Assembly (NCBI RefSeq): GCF_032854445.1
Contig: NC_088306.1
Coordinates: 17,271,764-17,335,763 of the forward strand
Source of the DNA: Liolophura sinensis
Taxonomy: Eukaryota > Mollusca > Polyplacophora > Chitonida > Chitonidae
Direction of reading: 5' to 3'
DNA length: 64,000 nt
This document shows, piece by piece, positions 23,175-34,826 of this stretch; positions within the stretch are counted from its first letter, which is position 1, and each line of letters begins with the position of its first letter. The notes under the pieces were generated by a model, which was given only the letters and a program-made list of their open reading frames with translations, was not told the DNA's origin and searched no databases. The position numbers were made by a program, and so were the translations under genes.

Positions 23175-23650
23175 GGACCATATTACTGTCACACATTGCT
23201 CTGTATACTAATGGTCTTCCACTGGCTTGTTGAGACGTTCTCCATTCATATGCTTTAACTGCCATATTGTGAACTGCCAGGGGGAGGGAAAATCGGGTGA
23301 GACTCTCCCCTCAAAAGTATATGCTCCTACAACATTTATAAACGATAATTAGAGTAAATGGATGATTTGGTGTTTAATTCCAAATCCGTTCAGTATTTCT
23401 TGCTTTGCAATTGTTAAGCACAAGAGACTTATTTTCGTTTTAAGGACAAAGGTCACGCAGGTCAAGTCAAGGACGGATGGGTCTAACAGTGATTAATGTG
23501 CTGTGGTCAACCTTACGAGGGAATTCCCTACATAGCCTTCATCTATAAATAGCAGATCTGTGTTTGAAAACGAGGCTCTCGTGATTTCGAGACAGATTTA
23601 TTAACAGTGAATGAGAAAACGACTAGAGCATCAATAATGGATCGTGGTGA
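23175..23650. repeat. Diverged tandem duplication, unit 2
   Basis: The corresponding blocks are ACTGGCTTGTTGAGACGTTC, GACTTATTTTCGTTTTAAGG, CTATAAATAGCAGATCTG and TTTATTAACAGTGAATGAGA. The first block resembles the neighbouring 72-bp unit, suggesting that the minisatellite arose from the edge of this duplicated segment. Confidence 0.6.
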
Positions 23651-23696
23651 AGTGTGACTTGGCCCTATTTGATAGCAGTGTCAAATAGAGTTTGGG

Positions 23697-24233
23697 CTAT
23701 GTATAATTAACGTGTATAAAGAGCGGACAGCCTGGTGCTGGAACCATTAGTTGTGAGACTGTGCGTTGCATCAAGGAATATTTGATATAGAGCCCATATA
23801 TACGAAATCTCCAGTCTAAGAATAATATGTGGTCAAATAAATCAGTGATATAGGGTACAGTATGGATATATGGGGAGATGTAGCTTATATATGAATTACT
23901 ACACCAACACAAATCAGATACTCTTACACCTCGACTTCTACGCACAAACGTCAATAGGGAATGGCTGCTATTTGTGGCCGAGTCTGATCTGGCGGCGCGC
24001 GTGTCTCCAGGACAACAAAATTCAAGGATGTAAACCATCTGCATCATTTCAGATAAACTCCAAGCCTCTAGCAACATAGCAACCTTGGGCTCTTTAAATT
24101 TAGAGCGGTGTTCCGGAACATATAATGTATGGCGGTAATTACCTTTCCAAGCATCTGGTTGCAAAATATCCAATAAAGTCTGCGGCCGATCAACAGTTGA
24201 TCCTATTTGGATCTGCGAACACCCCGCGGCCAT
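23697..24233 (-). CDS. Unsupported 178-codon open frame
   Basis: This is the longest ATG-started frame in the window outside tandem arrays. The predicted product begins MAAGCSQIQIGSTVDRPQTL and has no signal peptide, membrane helix or domain I recognise. The last 60 residues are rich in Tyr/Ile and look like translated AT-rich DNA. The start lies about 20 bp from the edge of a MITE-like element, so transcription from the element is conceivable. There is no neighbouring exon or splice evidence. A chance frame is the more likely reading. Confidence 0.12.
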   Translation of the reverse strand: MAAGCSQIQIGSTVDRPQTLLDILQPDAWKGNYRHTLYVPEHRSKFKEPKVAMLLEAWSLSEMMQMVYILEFCCPGDTRAARSDSATNSSHSLLTFVRRSRGVRVSDLCWCSNSYISYISPYIHTVPYITDLFDHILFLDWRFRIYGLYIKYSLMQRTVSQLMVPAPGCPLFIHVNYT

Positions 24234-24251
24234 CACAGGACAAGTCGCATT

Positions 24252-24770
24252 AAAGGAGAAAAAAATTTAAATATCAATCAAATACCAATGAAAAGAGTAT
24301 GCTTCTCCTTGCGGGTGCATGTCATAAAAAATTCTAATATGTACGTAAAGTTGACAAAAATATATATAGTCAGTGCCAAAATGCGCTGTGGGCGACTCCA
24401 TTTTGCCTAAGAACTAGTCCTGAAATCTTCTGTGTTAGGAGGAGAATTGCCGTCGTGAACCGACGATGTGCAGTTCGTACATTTCCGGTAAAACTCTTCT
24501 TCCCAGAAGGTAACGAACAGTAGGCCCCTACAGTTCGTTTTCTGCTCGACGATCGGGAAACCGGAATGTTGAACGTAGGTTCAGAGCTTACAAGAACAAG
24601 CCGGCAGTTTTGACGACTCTCATTGGCTGAGAGAGGCAACACTGTATTCAGGCTTTACGTGTATGGCGAGGAAAAATGGCAAAATTATGCAGCAGGCACC
24701 ATCAGACAGAAAAAAAATGTGCTTTTTTTAGCCTATAGTGTCATGTTTTTAGGTTTTCTTCTCCTTTAAG
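24252..24770. mobile_element. MITE-like element with TTAAAGGAGAA termini
   Basis: It begins TTAAAGGAGAA and ends TTCTCCTTTAA about 520 bp later, an 11-bp perfect inverted terminus containing TTAA. The interior is non-coding, with only a 90-codon minus-strand frame lacking a recognisable domain. Similar TTAAGGAGAA-type ends occur at 45638 and 48494. A TTAA target would suit a piggyBac-like mobiliser; this is inference. Confidence 0.5.
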
Positions 24771-25117
24771 GCTTTGACTTCAAAAGCGAATTTCAGGATG
24801 GGATTTTTCTAACCGAGTTCCCTCTATACATTTTTCTTAACATTAGCAGACTTGCATTTACGTGCAGCATACAGAAAGACATCCATAAAGAATCAAAGCG
24901 TTGTTTCTTTTCATTTCGTAACAAATAGTTTAAATTTCATTATCTTGTATACACATATGTGGACTTAATTCATGTATGTACCGGAAACACGCGGCTTAAT
25001 ATTCGCCTCTGTAACAACTCAGATGTTTATCTCACAAGTCTTCACACTCAAGCTCAACAAGACAAACTGTGAATACACATCTATACAAGCCTTTACAAAA
25101 TCCCTAACTATATATAT
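24771..25117. other. Non-coding stretch, nothing recognised
   Basis: AT-rich DNA without exon-like signals. Confidence 0.45.
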
Positions 25118-25122
25118 AGGTC

Positions 25123-25187
<65 letters not shown>
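25118..25187. repeat. (TA)n microsatellite
   Basis: About 34 TA units. A second shorter (AAAT)n(TA)n run lies at 25276-25310. Confidence 0.95.
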
Positions 25188-25188
<1 letters not shown>

Positions 25189-25310
25189 GCCTTCTTAACT
25201 TTCTACATTCTGTTATATTCCAACTTCAGTTTCAAACTTCATGTCATTTTCAAGGATATTCCTTGAAAATAACAAAAATAAATAAATAAATATATATATA
25301 TATATATATA

Positions 25311-26692
25311 GCTTTAGATCAGGGTATGGAGATAGTATAACCGCTTATACACTGAACGCGAAGGAGATCCGAAATGAGAGTATCATGCAGCTGCGAGTGT
25401 AGGCTTATACAGACTTTAGGCCTACACACATACAGGTCCAGTCACCTCAGGATCGAGGCCAAACACGCGTCTTGACCGCCCACTGACCAACGGCTACATG
25501 CTCCACTGGTGCTAGGAAACTCGGGTCTGTATTCTAACCACATCGGTGTCCTGTGAGGAATTTAGGCTGAGTGCTGCAGCGGATAATTAGAAGCCTTCAG
25601 AGACAAGGCATAGACAAGGGGTGGGAGGAGGGGACTGTTGTTATGGGAACTGTATCTTACTAATACAAAGACATGCATTCTAACGAAGTGCCGCTGTGCT
25701 GAGACCCAGTGAAAACATTTCACGTTATAATTAACAACCTTGTTCATGCCTTGTGTTTGGGCGGAATTCATCTCCGAAAGGAATATACCTAGTGCGCATG
25801 TCTGTGGCAGCACTGGTGAAACATCACATTTCATTGAATGAATGATTATTGAATCATGAATGAAAGTGCCCTGTTGAATATTAAACATAAATATATATTA
25901 ATTAGCTTAACACCGGCTTTTTTACATTAAAAATGTGATAGTATAGTTGTTCCTTTCTTTAAGTTTATTTTCTTTTTTAAATTCATTTTTCATTTTGCTT
26001 GATCGCGTTTTAACACTAAACCACGAAATAATCCTAGATCTAATACGAGGATGCGCTGTATGGTTTGGTTTGTTAGACCTATTAGCCTCTGTGTATATAG
26101 GCCTATATACCAACAGGTCAGAATCCACATATATAGGCTATATACATGTATGTAGACGGCGAGATAAACCTATCGATGGTATACGTACAGGCGTCAAACT
26201 GGAATTATCTGGTGTCTTTGGCTATTAATCTAAAGATAAGGGAAATAGAGAATGTCGTTTAGACAATTGAAAAGTCCGTTGAGAGCATATTATCAGTCAA
26301 ATCGTCAAGAAGACACCATCTGCCAGGACAAAAGCCGGTCAGTATCGATTTATAAATATGAACCCGGTCGCATGAACAGATGAAAATGCACTCACAAACC
26401 TTTCATACAAAGCGCGGTCAGAATTGTTGATTGTTTTCTGTTTACAGATTTTATATATACACAGTAATATTGCAGCGAGTTCCAGTGTTACGTTAGTCAT
26501 CGGCCGGACCCAGCACTTCCTGATCATCGGCATCAAGGCACCTGACAATAAAACAATTCCCGGCACAGTGAACCAAACAACTCCCGGAAAATTTTCCACT
26601 GTCAGTTCGACAATTCCGAAGGCCCCTCCTACTCTCTTGTAAGGTCACGTGGGTCTGCCAGCGGCTGGGATTCGTTTTTGCTTTCATTCACG
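25311..26692. other. Non-coding flank of the SLC6-like exon
   Basis: No recognised repeat or exon. A CACGTG hexamer at 26646-26651 lies 41 bp upstream of the ATG of the SLC6-like exon, but no clear TATA box was seen. Confidence 0.4.
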
Positions 26693-26838
26693 ATGGCGCA
26701 GTCGGATAGTAAAGACCGGTCCGCATCGAAGAGACAACAGTACTCCAAGTCAATTGATTTCTCTTTGTCACCGTAGGAAGTTCCATTGGATTCGGGAATT
26801 CTGGCGTTTTCCTTACGTTTGCTATCGAAATGGAGGTG
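26693..26838 (+). pseudogene. SLC6-like transporter first exon with two frameshifts
   Basis: A first coding exon of an SLC6 sodium:neurotransmitter symporter, paralogous to the intact exon at 42472-42595. From the ATG at 26693 the frame gives MAQSDSKDRSASKRQQ and then YSKSIDF. A one-base loss near 26759-26763 moves the conserved stretch LFVTVGSSIGFGN into the next frame, and a second loss near 26799-26801 moves [14 protein letters not shown] into the third. Read without a shift, the frame stops at TAG 26774-26776. The exon ends GGAGGTG with donor GTAAGT, in the same phase 1 as the intact exon. The two exons are about 70% alike at DNA level, with most differences at silent positions, so this copy evolved under protein constraint until recently. 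No second to eighth exon of this copy was found before 42 kb. It could be a decayed tandem paralogue, an alternative first exon, or a working exon hit by two assembly indels. Confidence 0.8.
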
Positions 26839-27084
26839 GTAAGTGTGGAAATAATGTCATATTTTTACAACTAAATCCGCACCTTTATGTAGGCCTTAGT
26901 GTATAGACATACACAGATTTAAATTATAACATCGGTGTTTTTTTTTTTATCCGCATTTCTTAAATGTTAAGTTCTACATTTTCAGGCTGTGCTTTCAATC
27001 AGTCGCGTCGAAATTTCCGGTTATGATTGATATGTTAATATGCGGATGAAGCCGGACATTGTGTTCAACGTATGTAGTAGCAGC
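26839..27084. other. Putative intron of the SLC6-like copy
   Basis: Follows the GTAAGT donor. T-rich, with no acceptor-flanked SLC6 exon recognised. Confidence 0.35.
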
Positions 27085-27285
27085 AGACGTTCACGGCCCT
27101 CGATGCGTGGTACACACGCCGTCCCTCGTGGAGTCCGCCAGAGGCAAGCCGGCTGTGATCACCGATGTTTAACACGTGCCCTGCAGCGCACGGGACCGCC
27201 TGCAGGCCTCGATCGGCACGAGACCTCAACCCCTCGCCGTTGCCAAGCAACTGTCGTGTTCCACCGGTCGAGCGACGATAATTTT
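27085..27285. other. CpG-dense, GC-rich patch
   Basis: About 200 bp with many CG dinucleotides, clearly richer in G+C than its surroundings. Both strands have 60-80-codon open frames without recognisable domains. It may be a CpG-island-like promoter fragment, a captured exon or foreign DNA; the sequence does not decide. Confidence 0.45.
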
Positions 27286-27654
27286 GCTTGATTGATTTGA
27301 TGGACTGGTCTGAGCTTTAAACTAGAGCTTCGCCAAATGAAAGACCGCGATAACGTGTATATCCAGAATGTATTGACATCACCGGAATGCGATAGATGTT
27401 CGATTGATTCGCTTACTGCATGGATTCCGCTGTTACATGTAGGTCCCTACACTTCCGTCCCGACAAGGATCGGTTCCCACCCACCGCATTCCCGTTTCCC
27501 CGCATAGTTTTAGGCCTAGGGCATTGATTAAATTAGTCACGATATGTAATTGTATTATAATAGTAAATTTATGAAGTCTGATAAATCATACTCTTTTCAC
27601 GGACATATTAGTGTATTTTTTCACCTGTAAAAGGCCTACCGGTACTTATCAAGC

Positions 27655-27785
27655 GGTGCTCACTTTCACGTGAGGAAGTTTGTTAGCAACTTGCCATAAG
27701 TCTATGGTTTAATCTGGGCAGTCTGTTTCCTTCCGCCAATAAACCCTGCCGCCATGGTCATATAATTTTACAGGGCCTAGAATAA
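27655..27785 (+). repeat. SINE-B 3' fragment
   Basis: AGCAACTTGCCATAAGTC, TATGGTTTAATCTGGGCAG and CCGCCATGGTCATATAAT match the SINE-B body and 3' region. The tail is lost. Confidence 0.6.
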
Positions 27786-28260
27786 GTGAATTTTTCCATT
27801 GGTATGTATTATTATGCATCATTCAAATATACCTACATATATAAGTAAATGTTACTTTCGGACTTGTAAAAATCGATGAACCTGCTATAGTGAGTAGGCC
27901 TATCGGCTATACACCGCATCCTGCCATTCAACAACTGGATAGTGCCGCCATTCACGGTGAACCCGTGAAAATATCAGGTGATCTGTTTGCTAAGTAAATA
28001 TTGTGTTTGCCAGCAAGTCACAAATGTTTTGTTGAGTTGATTTTACGGAGGTATCTATGTAATACAGATTACTCACACAGGACAATAGAGTAATTAGTAA
28101 AACTCCTCATAATTGTAAAAATACAGGCAGATGAAAAATAAATAGGTTTTAAAATTATGCCTGGAGTATTTATTTTTTGAATTTGATAATGAGTAAACTT
28201 CACGCAGCACTATACTCGAGGGCCGGTCGATATGGCGTAACCTGAAATTGTTCTTTCAGT

Positions 28261-28470
28261 CTTGTAAAAATGTATGTTTGCTTCGCGTTACCCTCTCTGC
28301 CCACGAGAAGGTACCCTACTCAAATGTTTCCTTTGAACTTTTTTTCCAGAAAATCTTTGTATTGTTTCCTTTCCAGTGCCATTTTCCTGTACTTGTAAAT
28401 TTTATTCTGAAAGTTAAAAAAAATCCTACTTTTTCCTGATCGGGTAACGCGAAGCAAGCATTTTAAAAAG
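28261..28470. mobile_element. MITE-like hairpin element
   Basis: TTGCTTCGCGTTACCC at 28278-28293 is perfectly complementary to GGGTAACGCGAAGCAA at 28442-28457, with weaker A/T-rich pairing outside. The core of about 150 bp is T-rich and non-coding. Confidence 0.6.
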
Positions 28471-30825
28471 GGTGGGCCTATAACGCCCTACGAGCGCTCT
28501 CACTCTAAATATGGACGTCCTTGTCTGAAAAATAATAATAATAATATTTTTTATTATAGACAGCAATAGGAAACAAAATAATAAGATTACTGAAGCAGAA
28601 GTGTACAGATAATTACTGTTAATAAAAGGAAAGCAAACAGTAAAACTACATTAAAGTCGTAGCCTATACAAAGCTTGTACGTTTAACAGCGCTGTGTCAA
28701 TTTGATCGAGGTACTATTAAAGGATTGGTTGAGAATTGTGCACTGTCCATGGCAAAAGCTATATCTCTTACGATATTACCAGTAATTTCTTTGCGAGTTA
28801 GATTGGGTGTATGGTTACATGGTATTTCGAAATTATTTTCAACCTGGCACTATACTTATTCTGTAAACCGGGTCGGAAGTTGGGGGGCACGTGACCATCC
28901 TTTCGTGTCTAAAACAAAATGGCCGCCGAATGTTAAAGCATTGGGGAAAAGGTCACTTTTTTCCTCTTGGCTATCGACCAGTAAGGCCTAGTTGTACAAA
29001 ATAACGTCAGGAAAGCTCTGTAGAAATACTCAGACTGTGTGGAAAGCTGAAAATTGTACAAATCCAACGGATACAAGATCGCTGACAGCGATTCAGAAAT
29101 AGGCATTTTCCTGTGGAACAACGTTGGGAGGACCGTTTTCTTCACCCACGCCGTTTCTTACTGAGGAGATCTAGCTTCCGATTGGCCTTACAGAATATTA
29201 GTCCCAGTTTCAACAAAGTACAACGAAGTATATCCCTTGGGGGTTACGTCATAAGAACGGCACCTGGAAAACCTTCGCCACTCAGTGTTTTATTGCAGTT
29301 AGTACTAGGGTAGGTGTGAGTGTAGCTCAAGTACCAGTACAAAAAGAGTTTTAAAGTAGACCCATTACCCCATTATACATCAGTCCTCTTTGCGAAGGCA
29401 TCTCATTGTCACCTTGTCTAGGATAACACTCAGCCTCTCAACCCAATGCAGTGGCAATGAATGATGTGCCCCCCCCCACCTCCCACCACGCCCCCACCCC
29501 CAATCCACGTGGGTACACTTACAACCTAAATCCTGTTCTTTGTTCAGAAAGCGTCATTCTAAAACTTGTGCACATCACATGCGTTATTTGCATTCTCGAA
29601 CTTTATTATTACGTCACGGTGAAGAAAGTGAAAGGCTTTCTGCCTGTGAAATTCTCGCTGCCAGAAGCATAGTCGTATGGCACTAGTCCAGAAACAGTTC
29701 AGATGTGGTTGAATCCTGCCAAGTCCCTCGCTAATATGTACTCATTAATTGTCAGTCATGATTACTGTGGCTTACTTTTCTATGAACTCATGTTGTTGTA
29801 GTTTGTTTAATGCTTTATTTGATAGACTTTTAATGAATATCAACAGAGCTCATGTCACAAGATGATGACAGGGTGTAGTGGTTTGTTTGTAATTTCATTC
29901 ATGATGGAAACTGTCATATCTGAAGGCTAAAAATTTTCTTATTACTTTTCCAGAAAGACTTTCTTACCTAAACTCTATATATTTCATTTTTTTATGCTTA
30001 TATCGTCTTTAGTGCTTATCTCTCCTGTGCTAAATTCACTTTGTTTTTATCCCCAGTACGCTAGTCACCTAACTAAAGAGCTTGATGATGGTTGTCTCAG
30101 AGCAGATAAGACATCACTGCAAAGCTACGATTACTCTAGAATCTTCACTTAAAGATATGACAAAAACACGTCGTACATACGTAGATTGATATTTTCGTGG
30201 ATGTAGGCTTACAACACGTATATCAGCATGTATTATGCACAGCCCAAAAGGATATCACATACCTGTACAGATAAATGTCACGAAATTTCATCGACAAAAA
30301 CAGGTCAAATTTGTGTTTTAAAAGGGCTCGGTGTTGTTTAAAAAATCATTGCAGATGTGCATATCATTAAAAAATTTACATGACTGTTCAGTGTTGCCGT
30401 AAATATAAGACGTACACGAGTGTACTTTTGTATGTCATCAGCAAGGAAATTCAACAGAATAGCGAGTGTCAAATTGGTATTTCCCCCACCAATTCTCCGC
30501 TTCTCCCTGCCTCGTTATCACTAGGTTGAATCTCCACTCACGGGCATTCTCCCCAAGCCAACCAAATGCCTTTTTTTCTTCTTTTTCTTTCTCTGCTGTT
30601 GATTGACAGTCAAAATTACTACAGCAGAAAGTAGCGCGTAACTGTCGCTTTCAGAACGCGGTCGGACCACGCATGCGTTTTTACTCTTACGAGATGCATA
30701 TTGGTATATATATATATGACTATTTACCTGTGAATTTTTGTGTGGGGACAAGGGTCTGTGTACATGTATTTCACCTCTTCCCATCTGTAAGGAGACCATC
30801 TAAGTGACACTTTATCCATAAACTT
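28471..30825. other. 2.3 kb non-coding stretch
   Basis: Contains a short C-run near 29470 and a CACGTGACC motif with AAATGGCCGCC near 28890-28930. No exon or classifiable repeat was recognised. Confidence 0.4.
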
Positions 30826-32700
30826 CTGTTAACATGTAAACTTGTGTAAGAACGCGTGACTCTGTTTACCTGTCCACTTGCGTGAGGACACGTGACTTCA
30901 CGTGTAAACTCTCGTGAGTTCACGTGCTCTGTTTACCTGTAACTTGCCTGAGGACACGTGACTCTGTTTACCTGTAAACTTGTGTGAGGACACGTGATTT
31001 TGTTTCCTGTAAACTTGCGTGAGGACACGTGATTTTGTTTCCTGTAAACTTGCGTGAGGACACGTGACTCTGTTTACCTGTAAGCTTGCGTGAGGGCACG
31101 CGATTTTGCTTTCCTGTAAACTTGCGTGAGGACACGTGACTCTGTTTTCTTGTAAACGTACATGAACACGTGACTGTTTACCAGTCAACTTGCGTGAGGA
31201 CAAGTGACTCTTTACCTGTAAACTTGCCTCAGGACACGTGAATGTTAACCTGTAAACTTGCGTCAGGACACATGACTCTGTTTACCTGTAAACTTGCGCG
31301 AGGACATGTGACTCTATTTACCTGTAAACTTGCGCAAGGACACCTGATTTTAGCTTTTACTATTTAGCTACAAACTTGTGTGAGAGAGGACGCGGGACTG
31401 TTCAACTGTAAACTTGTGTGAGAGAGGACGCATGATTCTGTTCACCTGTAAATTTGTGAGAGAGAGGACGCGTAACTATTTATCTGTAAACTTGCGTGAG
31501 AGAGGACGCTTACTTGTAAGTTTGTGAGACTATTTACGTGTGACTATTTACCTGTGAATTTGTGCGAGAAAGGACACGTGACTATTTACCTGTAATCTTG
31601 TGTGAGAGAGGACGCGTGTCTTTACCAGTAAATTGTGTGAGAGAGAACGCGTGACTGTTTACCTGTGAATTTATTTGAGTGGGGACGTGTAGCATTATCT
31701 GTAAACTTGTGTGAGAGAGGACGCGTGACTCCCTTTACTGTAAACTTTACTGAGAGAGGACGCAGAATTGTTTACCTGTAAACTTGAGAGGACACGAGTG
31801 ACTGTATTTACCTGTAAACTTGTGTGAGAGAGGACACGTGACTTTACCTGTAAACTCGTGTAAGAGAGGATGCGTGACTTTACCTGTAAACTTGTGTGAG
31901 AGAGGGCGCGTGACTTAACCTGTAAACTTGTGTGAGTGAGGATGCGTGACTGTACCTGTAAACTTGTGTGAGAGAGAACGCGTGACTGTTTACCTGTGAA
32001 TTTATTTGAGAGGGGACGTGTAGCATTATCTGTAAACTTGTGTGAGAGAGGACGCGTGACTCTCTTTACTGTAAACTTTACTGAGAGAGGATGCAGGATT
32101 GTTTACCCGTAAACTTGAGAGGACACGAGTGACTGTATTTACCTGTAAACTTGTGTGAGAGAGGACGCGTGACTTTACCTGTAAACTCGTGTGAGAGAAG
32201 GTGCGTGACTTTACCAATAAACTTGTGTGAGAGAGGGCGCGTGACTTAACCTGTAAACTTGTGCGAGAGAGGACGCGTGATTGTACCTGTAAACTTGTGC
32301 GATAGAGGACGCGTGACTGTACCTGTAAACTTGTGTGAGAGAGGATGCGTGACTTTACCTGGAAACTTGGACAAGAGAGGTCGCGTGACGCCATTTGCTT
32401 TTAAATTTGCGTGAGAGAAGGCGTGACTCTATTTACCTGTGAATTTGTGAGAAAGGACGTGTGACTGTTTAGCTGTAAACGTGCGTGAGAGAGGACGCGT
32501 GACTTTACCTGTAAATTTGTGTGAGAGAGGACGCGTGGCTCTATTTATCTGTAAGTAGAATTTGAGGGAGAGAGGCCGTGGGACTGTTTAGCTACACACT
32601 TGTGTGAGACAGGATGCGGGACTGTTTACTAGTAAACTTGTGTGTGTACAGTTAAGGGACTATGTTGATCTATATTTTGTGTGAGGACACAATGGGTTCA
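30826..32700. repeat. ~36-bp minisatellite with CACGTG/ACGCGT units
   Basis: About 50 copies. In the left third the unit is CCTGTAAACTTGCGTGAGGA plus CACGTGACTCTGTTTA. In the rest it shifts to TGTAAACTTGTGTGAGAG plus AGGACGCGTGACTTTACC, so the palindrome changes from CACGTG to ACGCGT between sub-families. A longer block is itself repeated, for example near 31640-31840 and 31990-32165. Minus-strand frames of 101 and 122 codons are by-products. Confidence 0.92.
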
Positions 32701-32727
32701 TGTAGCTGTGAGTTGTAAACTACTCTG

Positions 32728-32962
32728 GGGGCCCCCGTGGCTCAGTAGGTTAGCGCGCTAGCACAGCGTAATGGCCCAGGAGTCTCTCACCAATGCAGTC
32801 GCTGTGAGCTCAAGTCCAGCTCATGCTGGCTTCATCTACGGCCGTAAGTGGGAAGGTCCGCCAGAGCCCGGTTTCCTCCCACCATAATACTGGTCGCCAT
32901 CGTATAAGTGACGAAATATTTTTGAGTACGGCGTAAAACACCAATCAAATAAATAAATAAAT
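32728..32962 (+). repeat. SINE-A inserted at the edge of the 36-bp array
   Basis: Head CCCCCGTGGCTCAGTAGG and the full 3' end with a CAATCAAATAAATAAATAAA tail. It is flanked by AAACTACTCTG (32717-32727) and AAACTATCCTG (32963-32973), a target-site duplication with two mismatches. Part of the body around the CCTGCGGATGG motif is deleted. Confidence 0.85.
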
Positions 32963-32973
32963 AAACTATCCTG

Positions 32974-34826
32974 TTTACGTTAGGTATAAGGGTTTGAAGG
33001 AGAACAAGACGCGACTCTGTTGATAGACTATCTGTGTACCCCAACATATCGACGGTTGAGAAATTTACCGGAAAGTAACCAAAGCCGCTTCTTCCAGATG
33101 TATGCCAGATGAAAATTTTGCTTGTGACGCCAAAATTAGTTACGTGAAGGCTGTTTTAAACATAGTTGTAGTGTTACATGTATCGACTTTCGCGTGAACT
33201 GGTTGCTACATGTGTCCAGGCCAAGACCGCGCGTGATGCTATAGTACGTACATATATACATACATACATATTTTGCACTGAAAATAACAGCTTTGCATAG
33301 AAAATAACGGTTTCGAATGTACCAAATAACGACCTTGGATATAGAAAATAATGCTTTCAGTTTGATGGAAATCCGGTCTTGGTTGGGAATATGGAGATTT
33401 TTAATCGAAAATTACTTTAGCACAGAAAATACTGGCTCAACATTTAAAACAAGAAGACAGATTTGGTTTGCTGGTAGTGTTGTGTTTGTGGTTTAGTGAA
33501 AAGGGGGTATGTCACTATGAATTAATTTCAGCCGATATATGCGTTTTGTACTTTTCTTACATTTAATACATGTGCAGGCCTCACAGCCTTTTCATGTGAA
33601 ACTTCTGAATTGGAAGGCAGCCAAGGAGTACATTGCTTGTCTGTATTCAAAGCTATCAAGCGCTGGACCCAAACTTGAAGTGCATGTAATGCACGAGTGA
33701 TAAATGCCAAAAGTATTTGCTAGTAAACCAAGACCAGGAATGTAGATATTCCGATAAACAACTACACAGTAAATGTTGTTACGTTTAAAATACACCTGGA
33801 ACTTGCCTCGTGTATATTAGGCTTGGAAGTCGGCATCATTGAGAGTGAATGTCCCGTGACACGGTCAACATACCATCACTTAACAACCAGGCGGGCTAAA
33901 CGAATATCGATGTATAGGGAGAAAGAGATATTGAATTAATAAATAGTGAAGAGAATATGACAGAAACAGAAAAGACTTCATGACGTGTTTCTGATCTACT
34001 TTCTCAGCGTGGTGCCGAATTTTAAACCTTGCGTGAAGTTTTAATCTATTTAAAGCTTTCCTCGAAAAGACAAAGAAAATGGAAAAGACCTTGTGTGCGC
34101 TCACCAGCTACGACGCATGCGCATTTCACAAATAAAAAGCAAGAAGAACACCAACAACAACAGTAAAAACGCTCCGCCCCCCTTCCACCCTCCCCACAAA
34201 GCTGAGCAACTAAATATGATATATGCACTTGTCACGCATGCAGAAAGCAGTCACGTTGTTGTCAAGACGTACGAACCGAGATAAAACGTGCAGTAATGCT
34301 ATGTTAACCAGATGAACGAGGCCAAATTAATAATTGGAATACTACGAAACCCTGCTTGGTAATCTGTCAGTTTCTCACGTCTAAAAACTTCAGACAATAG
34401 GTATAACAGCCAAAGTGGTAATCCAGTTTGTCATGCTTAAGAGCACATGAAAAGTAATGCAGAGTCAAATTCAGCAAAAGCATCCAATATAGTGTGATAA
34501 TATTGCTACCCATGAACTACCGCCTCCCAACGGGATAATTTTAAAATTTTTTCACTTCTGAAACGCCGTGATATACTGCTTAGGTACGGGCATGGTTCTT
34601 TATCATTGTGTAAAAAGCCTTTAATTGCATGCCGTAATTAATAGTGGTAGTAATATTACACACAAAGACTGCAATTAACAAATTATTTTATAAATAAAAA
34701 CAATCCTTTTTAACATATTTACAGGGATATGGTTCTCTAAGGTTGCTAAGAATCTTTCTGAATTAACACGTTGATATATTGCGTTACGATTTTTTTACTT
34801 TCAACACAGGACATTAAGTATTTGTA
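32974..34826. other. 1.85 kb non-coding stretch
   Basis: Includes a short (ATAC)n run near 33250. Otherwise nothing recognised. Confidence 0.4.

Noticed and set aside
23697-24236. 179-codon minus-strand frame as a real gene.
   Set aside because: The first codon is GTG, the ATG is the next codon, no domain or splice partner is recognised, and the C-terminal part looks like AT-rich DNA. Kept only as a low-confidence entry.
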